50,921 nucleotides of DNA from Lachnospiraceae bacterium (GTDB lineage Bacteria > Bacillota > Clostridia > Lachnospirales > Lachnospiraceae). The position numbers were made by a program, and so were the translations under genes. Position 1 is the stretch's first letter; every line of letters begins with the position of its first letter. Positions 41,192-49,466 of the stretch are shown piece by piece. Location of the stretch: NCBI GenBank assembly GCA_017408025.1, contig JAFQVJ010000022.1:1-50921 (forward strand). The letters run 5' to 3'. Below the pieces are notes generated by a model. It did not search any database, had not been told where the DNA came from, and worked only from the letters and a program-made list of their open reading frames with translations.

Positions 41192-43616
41192 ATTTTCTCC
41201 AATTGTTAAAGTTAACCAAATCCTTGTAATCTACTGTTTCTACTTTTACTTCCTCACGGCTGTCATCCTCTGTTGCCGCATGCTTATACGCATTGAAGTA
41301 TTCTTTAAATGGTATATCTTCTGTCTCCTCTGTATCTCTAAAGCCATACTCCATTGTGATAAGCTGTTCAACTAGAGCAGCACTTGTTTTTATAGTAGCA
41401 TCGTTTGTTATAACAATGTCTCCACCTGCTATTATAAGTCCCTCAAAGTCACCCTGAACCTGGACATCTCCAGCTGCAACAATCACGCCACCATTGCATT
41501 CTTTCGGCACATTGAAGTTACCATTTTTAGCAATTTTTATATAATTGATACCCTCTGGGTACTGAATATATGTGCCTGTAGGATTATATTCCTTACTTTC
41601 AAGCAATCCCTTATCAATGATGTTATTAAATATATTGCTTGTAGTTAACTCGTTTCCATTTACTAGATAATTCTTGTTCTGCCACAACGCTGAATCCACA
41701 TCATTTACAATATACTTCTTACCAGTGTAAGCATCTGTCCATGGCATGTTTGCAAGAAGATGTGTAAATATCTCATATCTATTCTTAAGATCAAGTGATG
41801 TCAATACAAACTCATCATTTCCAAGAGCTGTATTTGTGTTAGCGCCAACCCAGTTGTCAATCTGTGAAGATGATACACCATCCTTAATACCAATACTTCC
41901 AGAAGATGTTGTGAGAAGCGCGCCCTTTGTAATTATCTGCCCTCCACCACTATTGATTATGGCTTTTCCCGTATCACCAAATAAGCTTGCCGTGTACTGG
42001 ATAAGAAGCTTCTTAAGTGAGCCTGGTGCACCATTTGTACCGTTTGCCACATCCTTTACATACTGCGCTGCAGCATCCTTATTAGTAAAGTTAAGATATA
42101 CATATATACGGTCTCCAACATTCTTTGCAGTGTATGGCATAGTACTGAGATATCCTGCCTCCTCTGCAAAGAAACCATCCATGTCACATACTTTTACCTC
42201 TGAATCCGGAGCTGCCGCTGCTGCATTAAGGTTATTCCATGTCTCCTCTGGCATAGGATTTGAAACAGGTGTACCAAAGTTTATAGCCAAATATTCCGAT
42301 GGCACCAGATAGATTTCCTGATCTCCCTTAAATGCCAACGACTCGCCTGTTGTGTAGTAGTTATCGCCTACTTCTATGTATGCATGACCACCTAAAATCA
42401 TCTTCGAAGTTCCAAGAGTAAGCTTAGCTCTCTTACCATTTATAATTATAGCACTGCTGTTGGCATGAAGTGCATTTACATCATATCCGTCATAGCTGTA
42501 ACCATAATATTTACCGTTTATTTCAATCTCACTGTCCTGCCCTTCTATAGTAAGGTCGTCTTTTACAAATGTGCTACAGAATTCGTCTATATTTACACTG
42601 CATCCTGCCGATTTATCTGTACTACCGATAGTAGTAGGCATGGTCACAAGGTTTGTACACCATATATTTACGCCTGTAGCTGTAAGACTCGCCTTTGTAT
42701 CTGTAGTTCCCATAATTGAAATAGTACCAGCATTACCATCTGTATTTCCACCACATATAATATTTGCCGGCTCGCCGTCCAGTGTACCTACTGTAGACAA
42801 GTTGAGGTGTGCTCCACCCATTGTGTTGGAAACTATATTTATCATACCACCAGCATACATAGACGCCTGTACATTGACAGTTTTTCCATCAATCTTCAAA
42901 TTGTTATCTGCTATCATGGTATAATTGATAAAATCATTAAGTGTATTTGTAGTAGAGAAATTTACTGTCATATTGGGGAACTGAAGCTCCAAATCTGCTG
43001 TGACATCTGAAAAATATGTCTCTCCTTTTTTCTCTTCTTTATAAGAAACTGCCACATCTCTGATAATGAGCATATATGAACGACCTGTTGACGAATTCTT
43101 GTACGCCTCCACATTACCTATAGATGTAATACTTGCCATACCCTCATCATATCCTTTTATAAATCCCTGAAGATATTGCTTTACATACTCTTTCTTTGTC
43201 ACATCTATGCTTAAGAAGTCTTCCTGACCACTTGTAAATGCCATCTGACCGTTCGATATTCTATCAAGCATACTTTCTATAAATATGTTCTTGAACTCTT
43301 CATTTGCCTGGTCGTTGTCAACGATGTACGAGTAACCTGCGGCATCCTCTTTTATAATACTCTTAAGTACAGATTCATATGCCACACCTAACTGGTTCAT
43401 ACTGTCAAGACCCACACCTGCACGAATCTCATCCAAAACGGACTCTGCGGTGTAGAAGGTTGCCTTGGAATTTCTATCGACGCCTTTCATGGCAATATTG
43501 TTGGCCGACGCCGCCAAAATAGCCACCGCAAGGGTAGTTATAAGAGTTATGATGATAAGCGCCATAACAAACGTTGAACCTTGGTTATTTAATTTTGGAA
43601 TTTTTATCTTTTTCAT
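41181..43616 (-). CDS. Very large PilX-like prepilin
   Basis: An 811-residue protein. The N-terminus KIPKLNNQG/STFVMALIIITLITTLAVAIL matches the PilX_N pattern: short leader, Gly cleavage site and hydrophobic helix, but Met instead of Glu at mature position 5. The following YTAESVLDEIRAG agrees with PilX. Usual PilX proteins have about 170-250 residues; here the passenger is some 780 long, with Gly/Thr-rich beta-repeat segments (IICGGNTDGNAGTISIMG) and a C-terminal VIVAAGDVQVQGDFEGLIIAGGDIVI. Lack of Glu5 favours a place at the pilus tip, as for GspK. ATG 43616 has GGAG upstream; the longer frame to 43673 is unsupported. Confidence 0.78.
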   Translation of the reverse strand: MKKIKIPKLNNQGSTFVMALIIITLITTLAVAILAASANNIAMKGVDRNSKATFYTAESVLDEIRAGVGLDSMNQLGVAYESVLKSIIKEDAAGYSYIVDNDQANEEFKNIFIESMLDRISNGQMAFTSGQEDFLSIDVTKKEYVKQYLQGFIKGYDEGMASITSIGNVEAYKNSSTGRSYMLIIRDVAVSYKEEKKGETYFSDVTADLELQFPNMTVNFSTTNTLNDFINYTMIADNNLKIDGKTVNVQASMYAGGMINIVSNTMGGAHLNLSTVGTLDGEPANIICGGNTDGNAGTISIMGTTDTKASLTATGVNIWCTNLVTMPTTIGSTDKSAGCSVNIDEFCSTFVKDDLTIEGQDSEIEINGKYYGYSYDGYDVNALHANSSAIIINGKRAKLTLGTSKMILGGHAYIEVGDNYYTTGESLAFKGDQEIYLVPSEYLAINFGTPVSNPMPEETWNNLNAAAAAPDSEVKVCDMDGFFAEEAGYLSTMPYTAKNVGDRIYVYLNFTNKDAAAQYVKDVANGTNGAPGSLKKLLIQYTASLFGDTGKAIINSGGGQIITKGALLTTSSGSIGIKDGVSSSQIDNWVGANTNTALGNDEFVLTSLDLKNRYEIFTHLLANMPWTDAYTGKKYIVNDVDSALWQNKNYLVNGNELTTSNIFNNIIDKGLLESKEYNPTGTYIQYPEGINYIKIAKNGNFNVPKECNGGVIVAAGDVQVQGDFEGLIIAGGDIVITNDATIKTSAALVEQLITMEYGFRDTEETEDIPFKEYFNAYKHAATEDDSREEVKVETVDYKDLVNFNNWRKYED

Positions 43617-43685
43617 AAATCTTCTCCATCTCTTTGAAAAAATCCTACAGATTCTCTCGGTGTGGAACCACACTTAGTGTTCTCC

Positions 43686-44822
43686 TTATTTGCTAGTGGT
43701 AAATGAAGTTACCACCTTGTCTTCTCCTTCCAGTCTCACATCCACACTCAACTCATAAAGAGCTGTTCCAGTGTTGTAATCTCCATATGTAAGACCATAC
43801 TTATTATCAAATGTTGTATCTCTATCGCCTATATTTGTATATACCTTAAGGCTGTTGCTTTCGTTATTATATTCTGTGTACTGTTTATCATTTATATAAA
43901 CATTTCTAGGATTGATACGCTCCTGTAATGTCTGTCCCGGAAGCATGTTAGTCATCTTCTGCTCTGCTATGTAGAAGTACATGTCATGCTTGAATTCTGG
44001 TGCTCCATTATATGTATAATATATTTTTATGGAATCTGTGTTGTAATAATAGTCCGTAGCCATATCAGCAGTTGAGTATCTGTCAAATATCGGACAAAGC
44101 ATGTAGATATTGTGTATCTCATTCTGGTCATATGACTTTTCCAATGTTTTTACAACATACACTGGCTCTACATCGTCATATGTATATGTAATCTCAACAT
44201 TAATCTTATAGAGATATTTGCCAGTTGTGCTGTTATAATCACACACTATATTTACGACTGTGGATTTCTTAATGTCTTTTCTCACATCTATGTCATTGAT
44301 TCTGGACAATGTATCTGGTTCCAGCTTTCCTGCAAACAACTCCTCCAGCTGCTCATCCGGGCCTGCATACTGTCTGTACAGCATGATGCAATCAGAACCA
44401 TATAATCCCGAAAATACTGGAAGGTTCACATCATTTACCTCCACCTTGCCAGTACCTTCCCCTACTCTGTACTGAGTCGGGTCAAGCTTTACATCTACAA
44501 TAAAATCTTCTCCGTCTGCTCCCTCTGCCTCTATCCCCTCAAAGGTGTATATGCCAGTAGCATCATCAAACGATACAGTAACACCATCTGCCTCGTAGGT
44601 AGACACAAGTGTGTCCAAATCAAATGACTTGAACAGCTCCGCAGTATCCTGTGCTACTGCGGTGCCGTTCTGTATAAGTCTCGCCTTACTGTTTGTCTCC
44701 ATGGCGTTTAAAAAGCTGTTGATAAGAGGCGCTGCAATCAAAGCAATAATAGCCACTGTAACTAACAGTTCCACAAGGGACATACCTTTGTTATTCAGTT
44801 TTCTTGTTGCAAATCGTCTCAT
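43686..44822 (-). CDS. Type IV pilin-like minor pilin (PilV/GspI-type, large)
   Basis: About 378 residues. The leader RRFATRKLNNKG precedes MSLVELLVTVAIIALIAAPLINSFLNAM with Glu5; NNKG-MSLVELLV is like PilV/GspI prepilins. The rest is a long, Tyr- and Asp-rich soluble domain, larger than a normal minor pilin (150-200). The ATG at 44822 is preceded by AAGGA; the longer frame to 44849 is less likely. It sits between pilO and the PilX-like gene, matching the usual cluster of minor pilins that prime T4P assembly. Confidence 0.82.
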   Translation of the reverse strand: MRRFATRKLNNKGMSLVELLVTVAIIALIAAPLINSFLNAMETNSKARLIQNGTAVAQDTAELFKSFDLDTLVSTYEADGVTVSFDDATGIYTFEGIEAEGADGEDFIVDVKLDPTQYRVGEGTGKVEVNDVNLPVFSGLYGSDCIMLYRQYAGPDEQLEELFAGKLEPDTLSRINDIDVRKDIKKSTVVNIVCDYNSTTGKYLYKINVEITYTYDDVEPVYVVKTLEKSYDQNEIHNIYMLCPIFDRYSTADMATDYYYNTDSIKIYYTYNGAPEFKHDMYFYIAEQKMTNMLPGQTLQERINPRNVYINDKQYTEYNNESNSLKVYTNIGDRDTTFDNKYGLTYGDYNTGTALYELSVDVRLEGEDKVVTSFTTSK

Positions 44823-44930
44823 ATCTTTTTTCCTTCTTTTTATTAACATTCTTTTTCAAAACATGTGCCAAATCTTGTTCTTACACCGTTAGGCAAGTTT
44901 ATGATTTGTTTCTTACATTTTTTTATATGA

Positions 44931-46073
44931 CTATTCATTATAGAATATCACGTTGCCCTCTGTCTTTTGTATATTTACTCTTGGGCTCTCCTTATCATCA
45001 TTTATGACAGCTATATTAAGCGGCATATCTGACTCATTGATAATAGTTACGTTGGCAAGTGTTGCATCATTCTTGTCTACTCTTGGCTTACTTATAATAA
45101 GCATATCGAGTGTCTCACCACAAACAAGAGTTGCTCCATCATTGAAGTTTTCTGCTGGATAAACATTGCTTCCAATCTTATAGCTTACCTTATACTCACC
45201 TGCGCTACCTGTCACACGGAGAGTTACATCTGCCACACCATCCGTATCAGTTGAAACTGCTGCCTCATTTGATGGATCGTTTGCCATACCGACTGCCATA
45301 GTCGACATGTCAGAACCAGCCTGATTCATAATCATGTACAGATCATAATCGTTAATGATTTTTTCTCTGTATGAGTTGTCAATTCCAGATGATATAAATG
45401 TATCTGATGCAAATACGTTGTCTGTACCTACTGCAACATCATTGATTATAACATCCTTCACCTCTCTGTCAGAACCGGTGATTGCGTAAAGTGTCATCTG
45501 CATAGTTCCTGTTACTATATCTGTGGACTCACTATATGAAAATGTTATATTGCTGATTGTTGCTTTCCTGCCATTTTCCTCAAGATATGTGAGCACATTC
45601 TTTAAGTCATCATATGTACACTCATAGGCAAGGATCATAGATGTACTTATACCCATGTAATCACTTGAGTACACCTTTTGTCCCAAGGATGATGGATTCG
45701 TAGATGTAATATCACCAAATTTGTATACTGTTGAAACTTCACTAAAGCCAACCTGCTTTAACCATACGCCTGTGTTCTTCTCAACCATTCCAAGAAATAC
45801 AAGAGTCTGCTCCTGACTGAGGCTTGTATTAAAAGAATCAACAGTTGCCTGATATAAGGTCTTTGCCATCTCTGTATCCTCAATCATAATCTGTTTGCGG
45901 GCATTTTTCACAACAAGATCATTGTATTCTTCTTTAAGTTCCTTGTATTCCTGCTCATTCTCTGTCACAGCATCACTAAAGTTAGTAAACAGCTTCACTG
46001 AGCCTGCGATAATACCCACTATAAGAAGCAGGAGCAATAATTTTTTGTCTCTATCAGATAATTTAAATCCCAT
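44931..46073 (-). CDS. pilO: Type IV pilus assembly protein PilO with C-terminal extension
   Basis: A 380-residue bitopic membrane protein. A short cytoplasmic start, one span (LLLLLLIVGIIAGSVKLF), a coiled coil (AVTENEQEYKELKEEYNDLVVK) and a ferredoxin-like domain (about 75-200, TLVFLGMVEKNTGVWLKQVGFSE ... ISNITFSYSESTDIVTGTMQMTLYAI) match PilO, which bridges the inner-membrane PilM/N to the pilus base. Unlike typical PilO (about 200 residues) it has 180 further residues with beta-sandwich-like content (GVADVTLRVTGSAGEYKVSYKIG). It starts one base after the pilMN stop, so the two are coupled. Confidence 0.82.
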   Translation of the reverse strand: MGFKLSDRDKKLLLLLLIVGIIAGSVKLFTNFSDAVTENEQEYKELKEEYNDLVVKNARKQIMIEDTEMAKTLYQATVDSFNTSLSQEQTLVFLGMVEKNTGVWLKQVGFSEVSTVYKFGDITSTNPSSLGQKVYSSDYMGISTSMILAYECTYDDLKNVLTYLEENGRKATISNITFSYSESTDIVTGTMQMTLYAITGSDREVKDVIINDVAVGTDNVFASDTFISSGIDNSYREKIINDYDLYMIMNQAGSDMSTMAVGMANDPSNEAAVSTDTDGVADVTLRVTGSAGEYKVSYKIGSNVYPAENFNDGATLVCGETLDMLIISKPRVDKNDATLANVTIINESDMPLNIAVINDDKESPRVNIQKTEGNVIFYNE

Positions 46074-46074
46074 A

Positions 46075-47700
46075 TTACTGTTCCTCCTCTTCTGCAGTAG
46101 TCTCTGTCTCGCCCTCAGCCGCTACGCTTTCTTCCTGTGGCGCAATAAATGACTCTATCTGTGAATTAAATGTACACACTATACTAAACGAAGACGAGAC
46201 AACACCATAGTCATCCTTTGCCTCTGTGGTGCTGGATACATACACACCAGCCACTCCCGGCATACTCTTAAGCTGTGTTATAAACTTAGCTATGGTCTGC
46301 TTTGTGCTGGTTGTGGCAGATATGGACACCTGACCATTTGCCACAGTCATACTCTTAATAGACACATCACTTGGCTGTGCTTTCTCTAGCGCATACAAAA
46401 AGTCCAACATATAGTCGTTTGGATTAGTCGCTATGTCCAGAAATGTTGTCATATCTTTAAGCTTGTCCGTTGCATTATAATAAGCATCTACTACCACTTC
46501 CACATCCTTGATTTTATCTATCTTTTCCTCCATATCGCTTATGTCAGAGTTGACAGACAGATTCTGAATACCTGGTATAGCTATAAGTATTACACCTGCT
46601 ACAAGCGAAGCAGCAGCACCAATTAGAAGATATGTCACACTCTTATCTTTCTTAGTTACACCTGCCACTGTTTCTGGCTGGAAATTGACCGGCTCCATAA
46701 CAGCACCTGCACATGATATAAAGTGAGATACAGATTTTGGACCAACATGGAGGTAAGGTGCAAATGTGAAGCCCTGAAAACTCATAATAGGCGTTACACT
46801 GAAGTCAAACTCAGTAGCGAAGAGATCCTCAAGTCCTACAAGGCTTACAGACTCACCTGTAAGATACGCCTTCTCTACAGGACTGTCACTATTTCTGGAT
46901 GTATAGAATTCAACAACTCTCACGATACTGTTTACAAGATATCTGAGAGACTCTGTTACTTCATCGCCGTCAAATGAGCTGTGCAATATTCTCTCCTTTG
47001 CAAGAATCTCCTCCGCGGCCTCCTCGTCTACATTTCGCTCCTCCATAAGGGTTTGTATGACAATATTCTTGCCATAAGGAACAGTTCTTTGGAACTCAAG
47101 GACATTTTCCTTAAATATATTAACTACTGTAGAATCATCACGAACCTGTATAACTATAGATGTCTCTGGTCCTATCTGTCTCTTTAAAAGTGCCACTGTG
47201 GCATTACCATAGCTTTCAATATTCTTGACCATGAGACCAAGCTTCTCTGCTAACTGATAATATGACTCTATCATATCCTTCGGAGCCGCAAACACATTTA
47301 CACGGAGCTGTTTTTCACCACTATCCGTCACAACCTTTGATACAATCTTCTCTGTGACAATATAATCATCTATATTAACAGGAAAATAATCAGATGCGTT
47401 TGCTTTTATCATATCGTCAAGCTTGGCTGGCTTAATAGCTGGTGTGTACACCTCTTTCATAACAATCTTCGACGAGTCAAGTACGAATATAATCTCCTTG
47501 GCTGCAATTGATTCCCTTGCCATCTCTGCGGACATATATGCCGCCAATCTTTCCATATCAAGAATCTTTCCATCTTCTACTGTTCCTTCAGGGGTATCTA
47601 CCTTGAAGATTCTCTGAATAACAGTCTCCTTTGAAGAATGGCTTATCTCACATATTTTAATATTCACATTACTTATATGAGCTGTGATTATAGCTGCCAT
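46075..47700 (-). CDS. pilM: PilM-PilN fusion, type IV pilus assembly
   Basis: A 541-residue fusion. Residues 1-330 form the actin-like PilM ATPase fold (ITAHISNVNIKICEI; YFPVNIDDYIV; VIQVRDDSTVVNI; KAYLTGESVSLVGLEDLF). A transmembrane segment near 355-372 (VTYLLIGAAASLVAGVILIAI) leads to a coiled coil (DMEEKIDKIKDVEVVVD) and the PilN domain (DYMLDFLYALEKAQPSDVSIKSMTV ... SMPGVAGVYVSS). In most bacteria PilM and PilN are separate proteins; a fused pilMN is known from Clostridioides difficile. It begins an inner-membrane assembly unit with pilO, one base downstream. SD AGGAGGAGG. Confidence 0.87.
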   Translation of the reverse strand: MAAIITAHISNVNIKICEISHSSKETVIQRIFKVDTPEGTVEDGKILDMERLAAYMSAEMARESIAAKEIIFVLDSSKIVMKEVYTPAIKPAKLDDMIKANASDYFPVNIDDYIVTEKIVSKVVTDSGEKQLRVNVFAAPKDMIESYYQLAEKLGLMVKNIESYGNATVALLKRQIGPETSIVIQVRDDSTVVNIFKENVLEFQRTVPYGKNIVIQTLMEERNVDEEAAEEILAKERILHSSFDGDEVTESLRYLVNSIVRVVEFYTSRNSDSPVEKAYLTGESVSLVGLEDLFATEFDFSVTPIMSFQGFTFAPYLHVGPKSVSHFISCAGAVMEPVNFQPETVAGVTKKDKSVTYLLIGAAASLVAGVILIAIPGIQNLSVNSDISDMEEKIDKIKDVEVVVDAYYNATDKLKDMTTFLDIATNPNDYMLDFLYALEKAQPSDVSIKSMTVANGQVSISATTSTKQTIAKFITQLKSMPGVAGVYVSSTTEAKDDYGVVSSSFSIVCTFNSQIESFIAPQEESVAAEGETETTAEEEEQ

Positions 47701-47820
47701 TTCTTCCTCCTCCTTTTATGTTTTATAATAAAATTCTGCTTGAATTTTTTTTCTTATTTTGTTACCTTTTATTGTGTTCTCTACATATATAAATCAAATT
47801 CTTCATTGTTTAGGTCAGGC

Positions 47821-48591
47821 TTAGGTCAATAAGCCAATATACCAATCCACCAATTGTTCTCCATAGAACATTGCAAAAAAAATGCCCAAAGACAAATATG
47901 GTCCAAATGCCAATGTTCTGTCCTTCTTAAAAAATATCATAAGAATGATATGTATAACCGAGCCAAGTATACAGCCTAAGAAGAATGCTGCCACTATGCC
48001 CTTCCATCCAAGCAACAGCCCAGTTGCTGCCATAAGCTTTATATCGCCACCACCGATTCCTCTGCCTCCTGTAACCAAAAAAACTATAAACAGAAATAGG
48101 CTGATAGCTACCATACCTATAAGGTAGGTTACAATATGTTCAAAATCATATATAACTCTCACTATACCCAATGCGAATATAAATATATTAAACGCCACTG
48201 GAATCTCAAAGGTTCTCCAGTCAATAACACTACGCGCCAGTATTGCTGACATACATAGACAATACAATATGCTGACGAAGTTAAAGCCGTTCACAACGAA
48301 TATCCATACATACCCGACTCCATTGATAAACTCTATCAATGGATACTGTATAGAAATCCTTGTGCCACAATATCTGCATTTACCTTTGAGGAACAGCCAG
48401 CTGAATAGTGGTACAAGATCGTACCACTTCAACTGTGTTCCACACTCCATGCAATGCGAGCGTTCTGTCGCAATATTCTCTTTTTTCGGTATTCTATATA
48501 TACAAACATTTAAAAAACTTCCTATAACTATACCGTAGAGGAATACTATAACATATATAAATGTTGTAAACAGTTTTAACTCACTTAGCAT
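47821..48591 (-). CDS. pilD: Prepilin peptidase (A24 family)
   Basis: A 256-residue inner-membrane aspartic protease that cleaves and N-methylates prepilins. The cytoplasmic loop contains the two zinc CxxC pairs (CMEC and CRYC, residues 48-75). The catalytic Asp are in SVIDWRTFEIP and in the GIGGGDIKLM (GxGD) motif. FLNVCIYRIP near the N-terminus is also diagnostic. It acts on the five prepilins encoded nearby. It lies between pilA and pilMN in the same direction; SD AAGGA. Confidence 0.95.
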   Translation of the reverse strand: MLSELKLFTTFIYVIVFLYGIVIGSFLNVCIYRIPKKENIATERSHCMECGTQLKWYDLVPLFSWLFLKGKCRYCGTRISIQYPLIEFINGVGYVWIFVVNGFNFVSILYCLCMSAILARSVIDWRTFEIPVAFNIFIFALGIVRVIYDFEHIVTYLIGMVAISLFLFIVFLVTGGRGIGGGDIKLMAATGLLLGWKGIVAAFFLGCILGSVIHIILMIFFKKDRTLAFGPYLSLGIFFAMFYGEQLVDWYIGLLT

Positions 48592-48632
48592 ATTTTCATT
48601 CCTTGTTGTAAATCAATTTGTTCTAACAACTA

Positions 48633-49172
48633 TTAATTTTTTACTGCCTCATCTGAACCCTGGTTATATACAGTTCCTACAATGTATGCATCATAGTCAT
48701 CATTTTCTGCATCATTAACTGGTACAACAATTGATACAGCACCATCAGTGATTGTTACAAAAATATCAGCTAATGTTATATCTTCAAATGCAGCTGATGA
48801 AGAATTAAAAGTACCCTGTACAGTTCCTGCTGTAACTGTACCACTACTTGGATCTTCTGACGCATTATTTCCTGTCATAGTAAATACTTCTGCCAAAACG
48901 TTTCTGATTGTACCTGATGTATCCTGATTGATAAGATCCTGCAACGAACTATTTGCTACATCTCCACTATCAACCTCTGTTACATATGTGCTTATTGCTG
49001 ACTTCAAAGAATCAAGTGCCTGTACATCCTTAGAATACTTTGATTTCTCAATGTATCCTAAAATTGTTGAACCAAGTACTGCGATAAGTACTACCATGAT
49101 TGTGATAACAACGATTAACTCTACGAGGGAGAAACCTTTGTTATTCTTCTTCATTTCTCTTAACTTCTTCAT
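48633..49172 (-). CDS. pilA: Major type IV pilin candidate (PilA)
   Basis: A 179-residue prepilin. The leader KKLREMKKNNKG precedes FSLVELIVVITIMVVLIAVLGSTILGYIEKSKYSKDVQ, with Glu5 and a methylatable Phe1, typical of a major T4a pilin. The C-terminal 100 residues are Gly/Ser/Thr-rich with no cysteine, so no D-loop disulfide. The ATG at 49172 has GGAGG eight bases upstream; the longer frame to 49238 is discarded. It follows pilC after a 290-base intergenic zone containing repeats and hairpins that could set its expression. Confidence 0.85.
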   Translation of the reverse strand: MKKLREMKKNNKGFSLVELIVVITIMVVLIAVLGSTILGYIEKSKYSKDVQALDSLKSAISTYVTEVDSGDVANSSLQDLINQDTSGTIRNVLAEVFTMTGNNASEDPSSGTVTAGTVQGTFNSSSAAFEDITLADIFVTITDGAVSIVVPVNDAENDDYDAYIVGTVYNQGSDEAVKN

Positions 49173-49246
49173 GTTAAAATCCTCCATTTGTGTTTTATAG
49201 TGTTTTTTCTGTGAAACACGGTTATCACGTTGTCTCACGTATATAT

Positions 49247-49286
49247 GGGCATATGCCCTAATTCCTGCGTCGGGTTGCAGGAATTA
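49247..49286 (-). promoter_or_regulatory. Two adjacent hairpins before pilA
   Basis: On the transcript, TAATTCCTGC and GCAGGAATTA (10-bp stem, 8-base loop, 49259-49286) are followed directly by the 12-bp palindrome GGGCATATGCCC (49247-49258). No T run follows, so these are more likely RNA-stabilising or processing hairpins at the 5' side of the pilA message than terminators. No convincing promoter was seen between here and the pilA start. Confidence 0.5.
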
Positions 49287-49301
49287 TTAACTTTTTAATG
49301 A

Positions 49302-49466
49302 GCGTTGTTTCCTCTAAACTAACATGTTTGGAGCCTCTGCCATCGCTTTGCGATATTTCCTCCAAACTAGCATGTTTGGAGCCTCTGCCATCGCTTTGCG
49401 ATATTTCCTCCAAACTAGCATGTTTGGAGCCTCTGCCATCGCTTTGCGTTGTTTCCTCCAAACTAA
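49302..49466. repeat. 48-bp tandem repeat array between pilC and pilA
   Basis: Three full 48-bp units (from 49308, 49356 and 49404) and a partial fourth that includes the pilC stop codon. Only a few bases differ between units, mostly at the outer ends. On the mRNA strand each unit boundary forms CTCCAAAC-ATGCTA-GTTTGGAG and each unit interior forms ATCGC-AAA-GCGAT, so hairpins alternate. The period keeps a reading frame (16 codons) but the only frame begins with TTG inside pilC; it is treated as non-coding. Confidence 0.85.

Noticed and set aside
47805-47830. Duplicated TTAGGTCA at the pilD end as an insertion-sequence target-site duplication
   Set aside because: The copies are separated by only a few bases with nothing inserted between, so it is a trivial direct repeat.
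49173-49300. c-di-GMP riboswitch before pilA, as in Clostridioides difficile
   Set aside because: Neither the GEMM class I core nor the class II pattern could be found in the leader; only simple hairpins are present.
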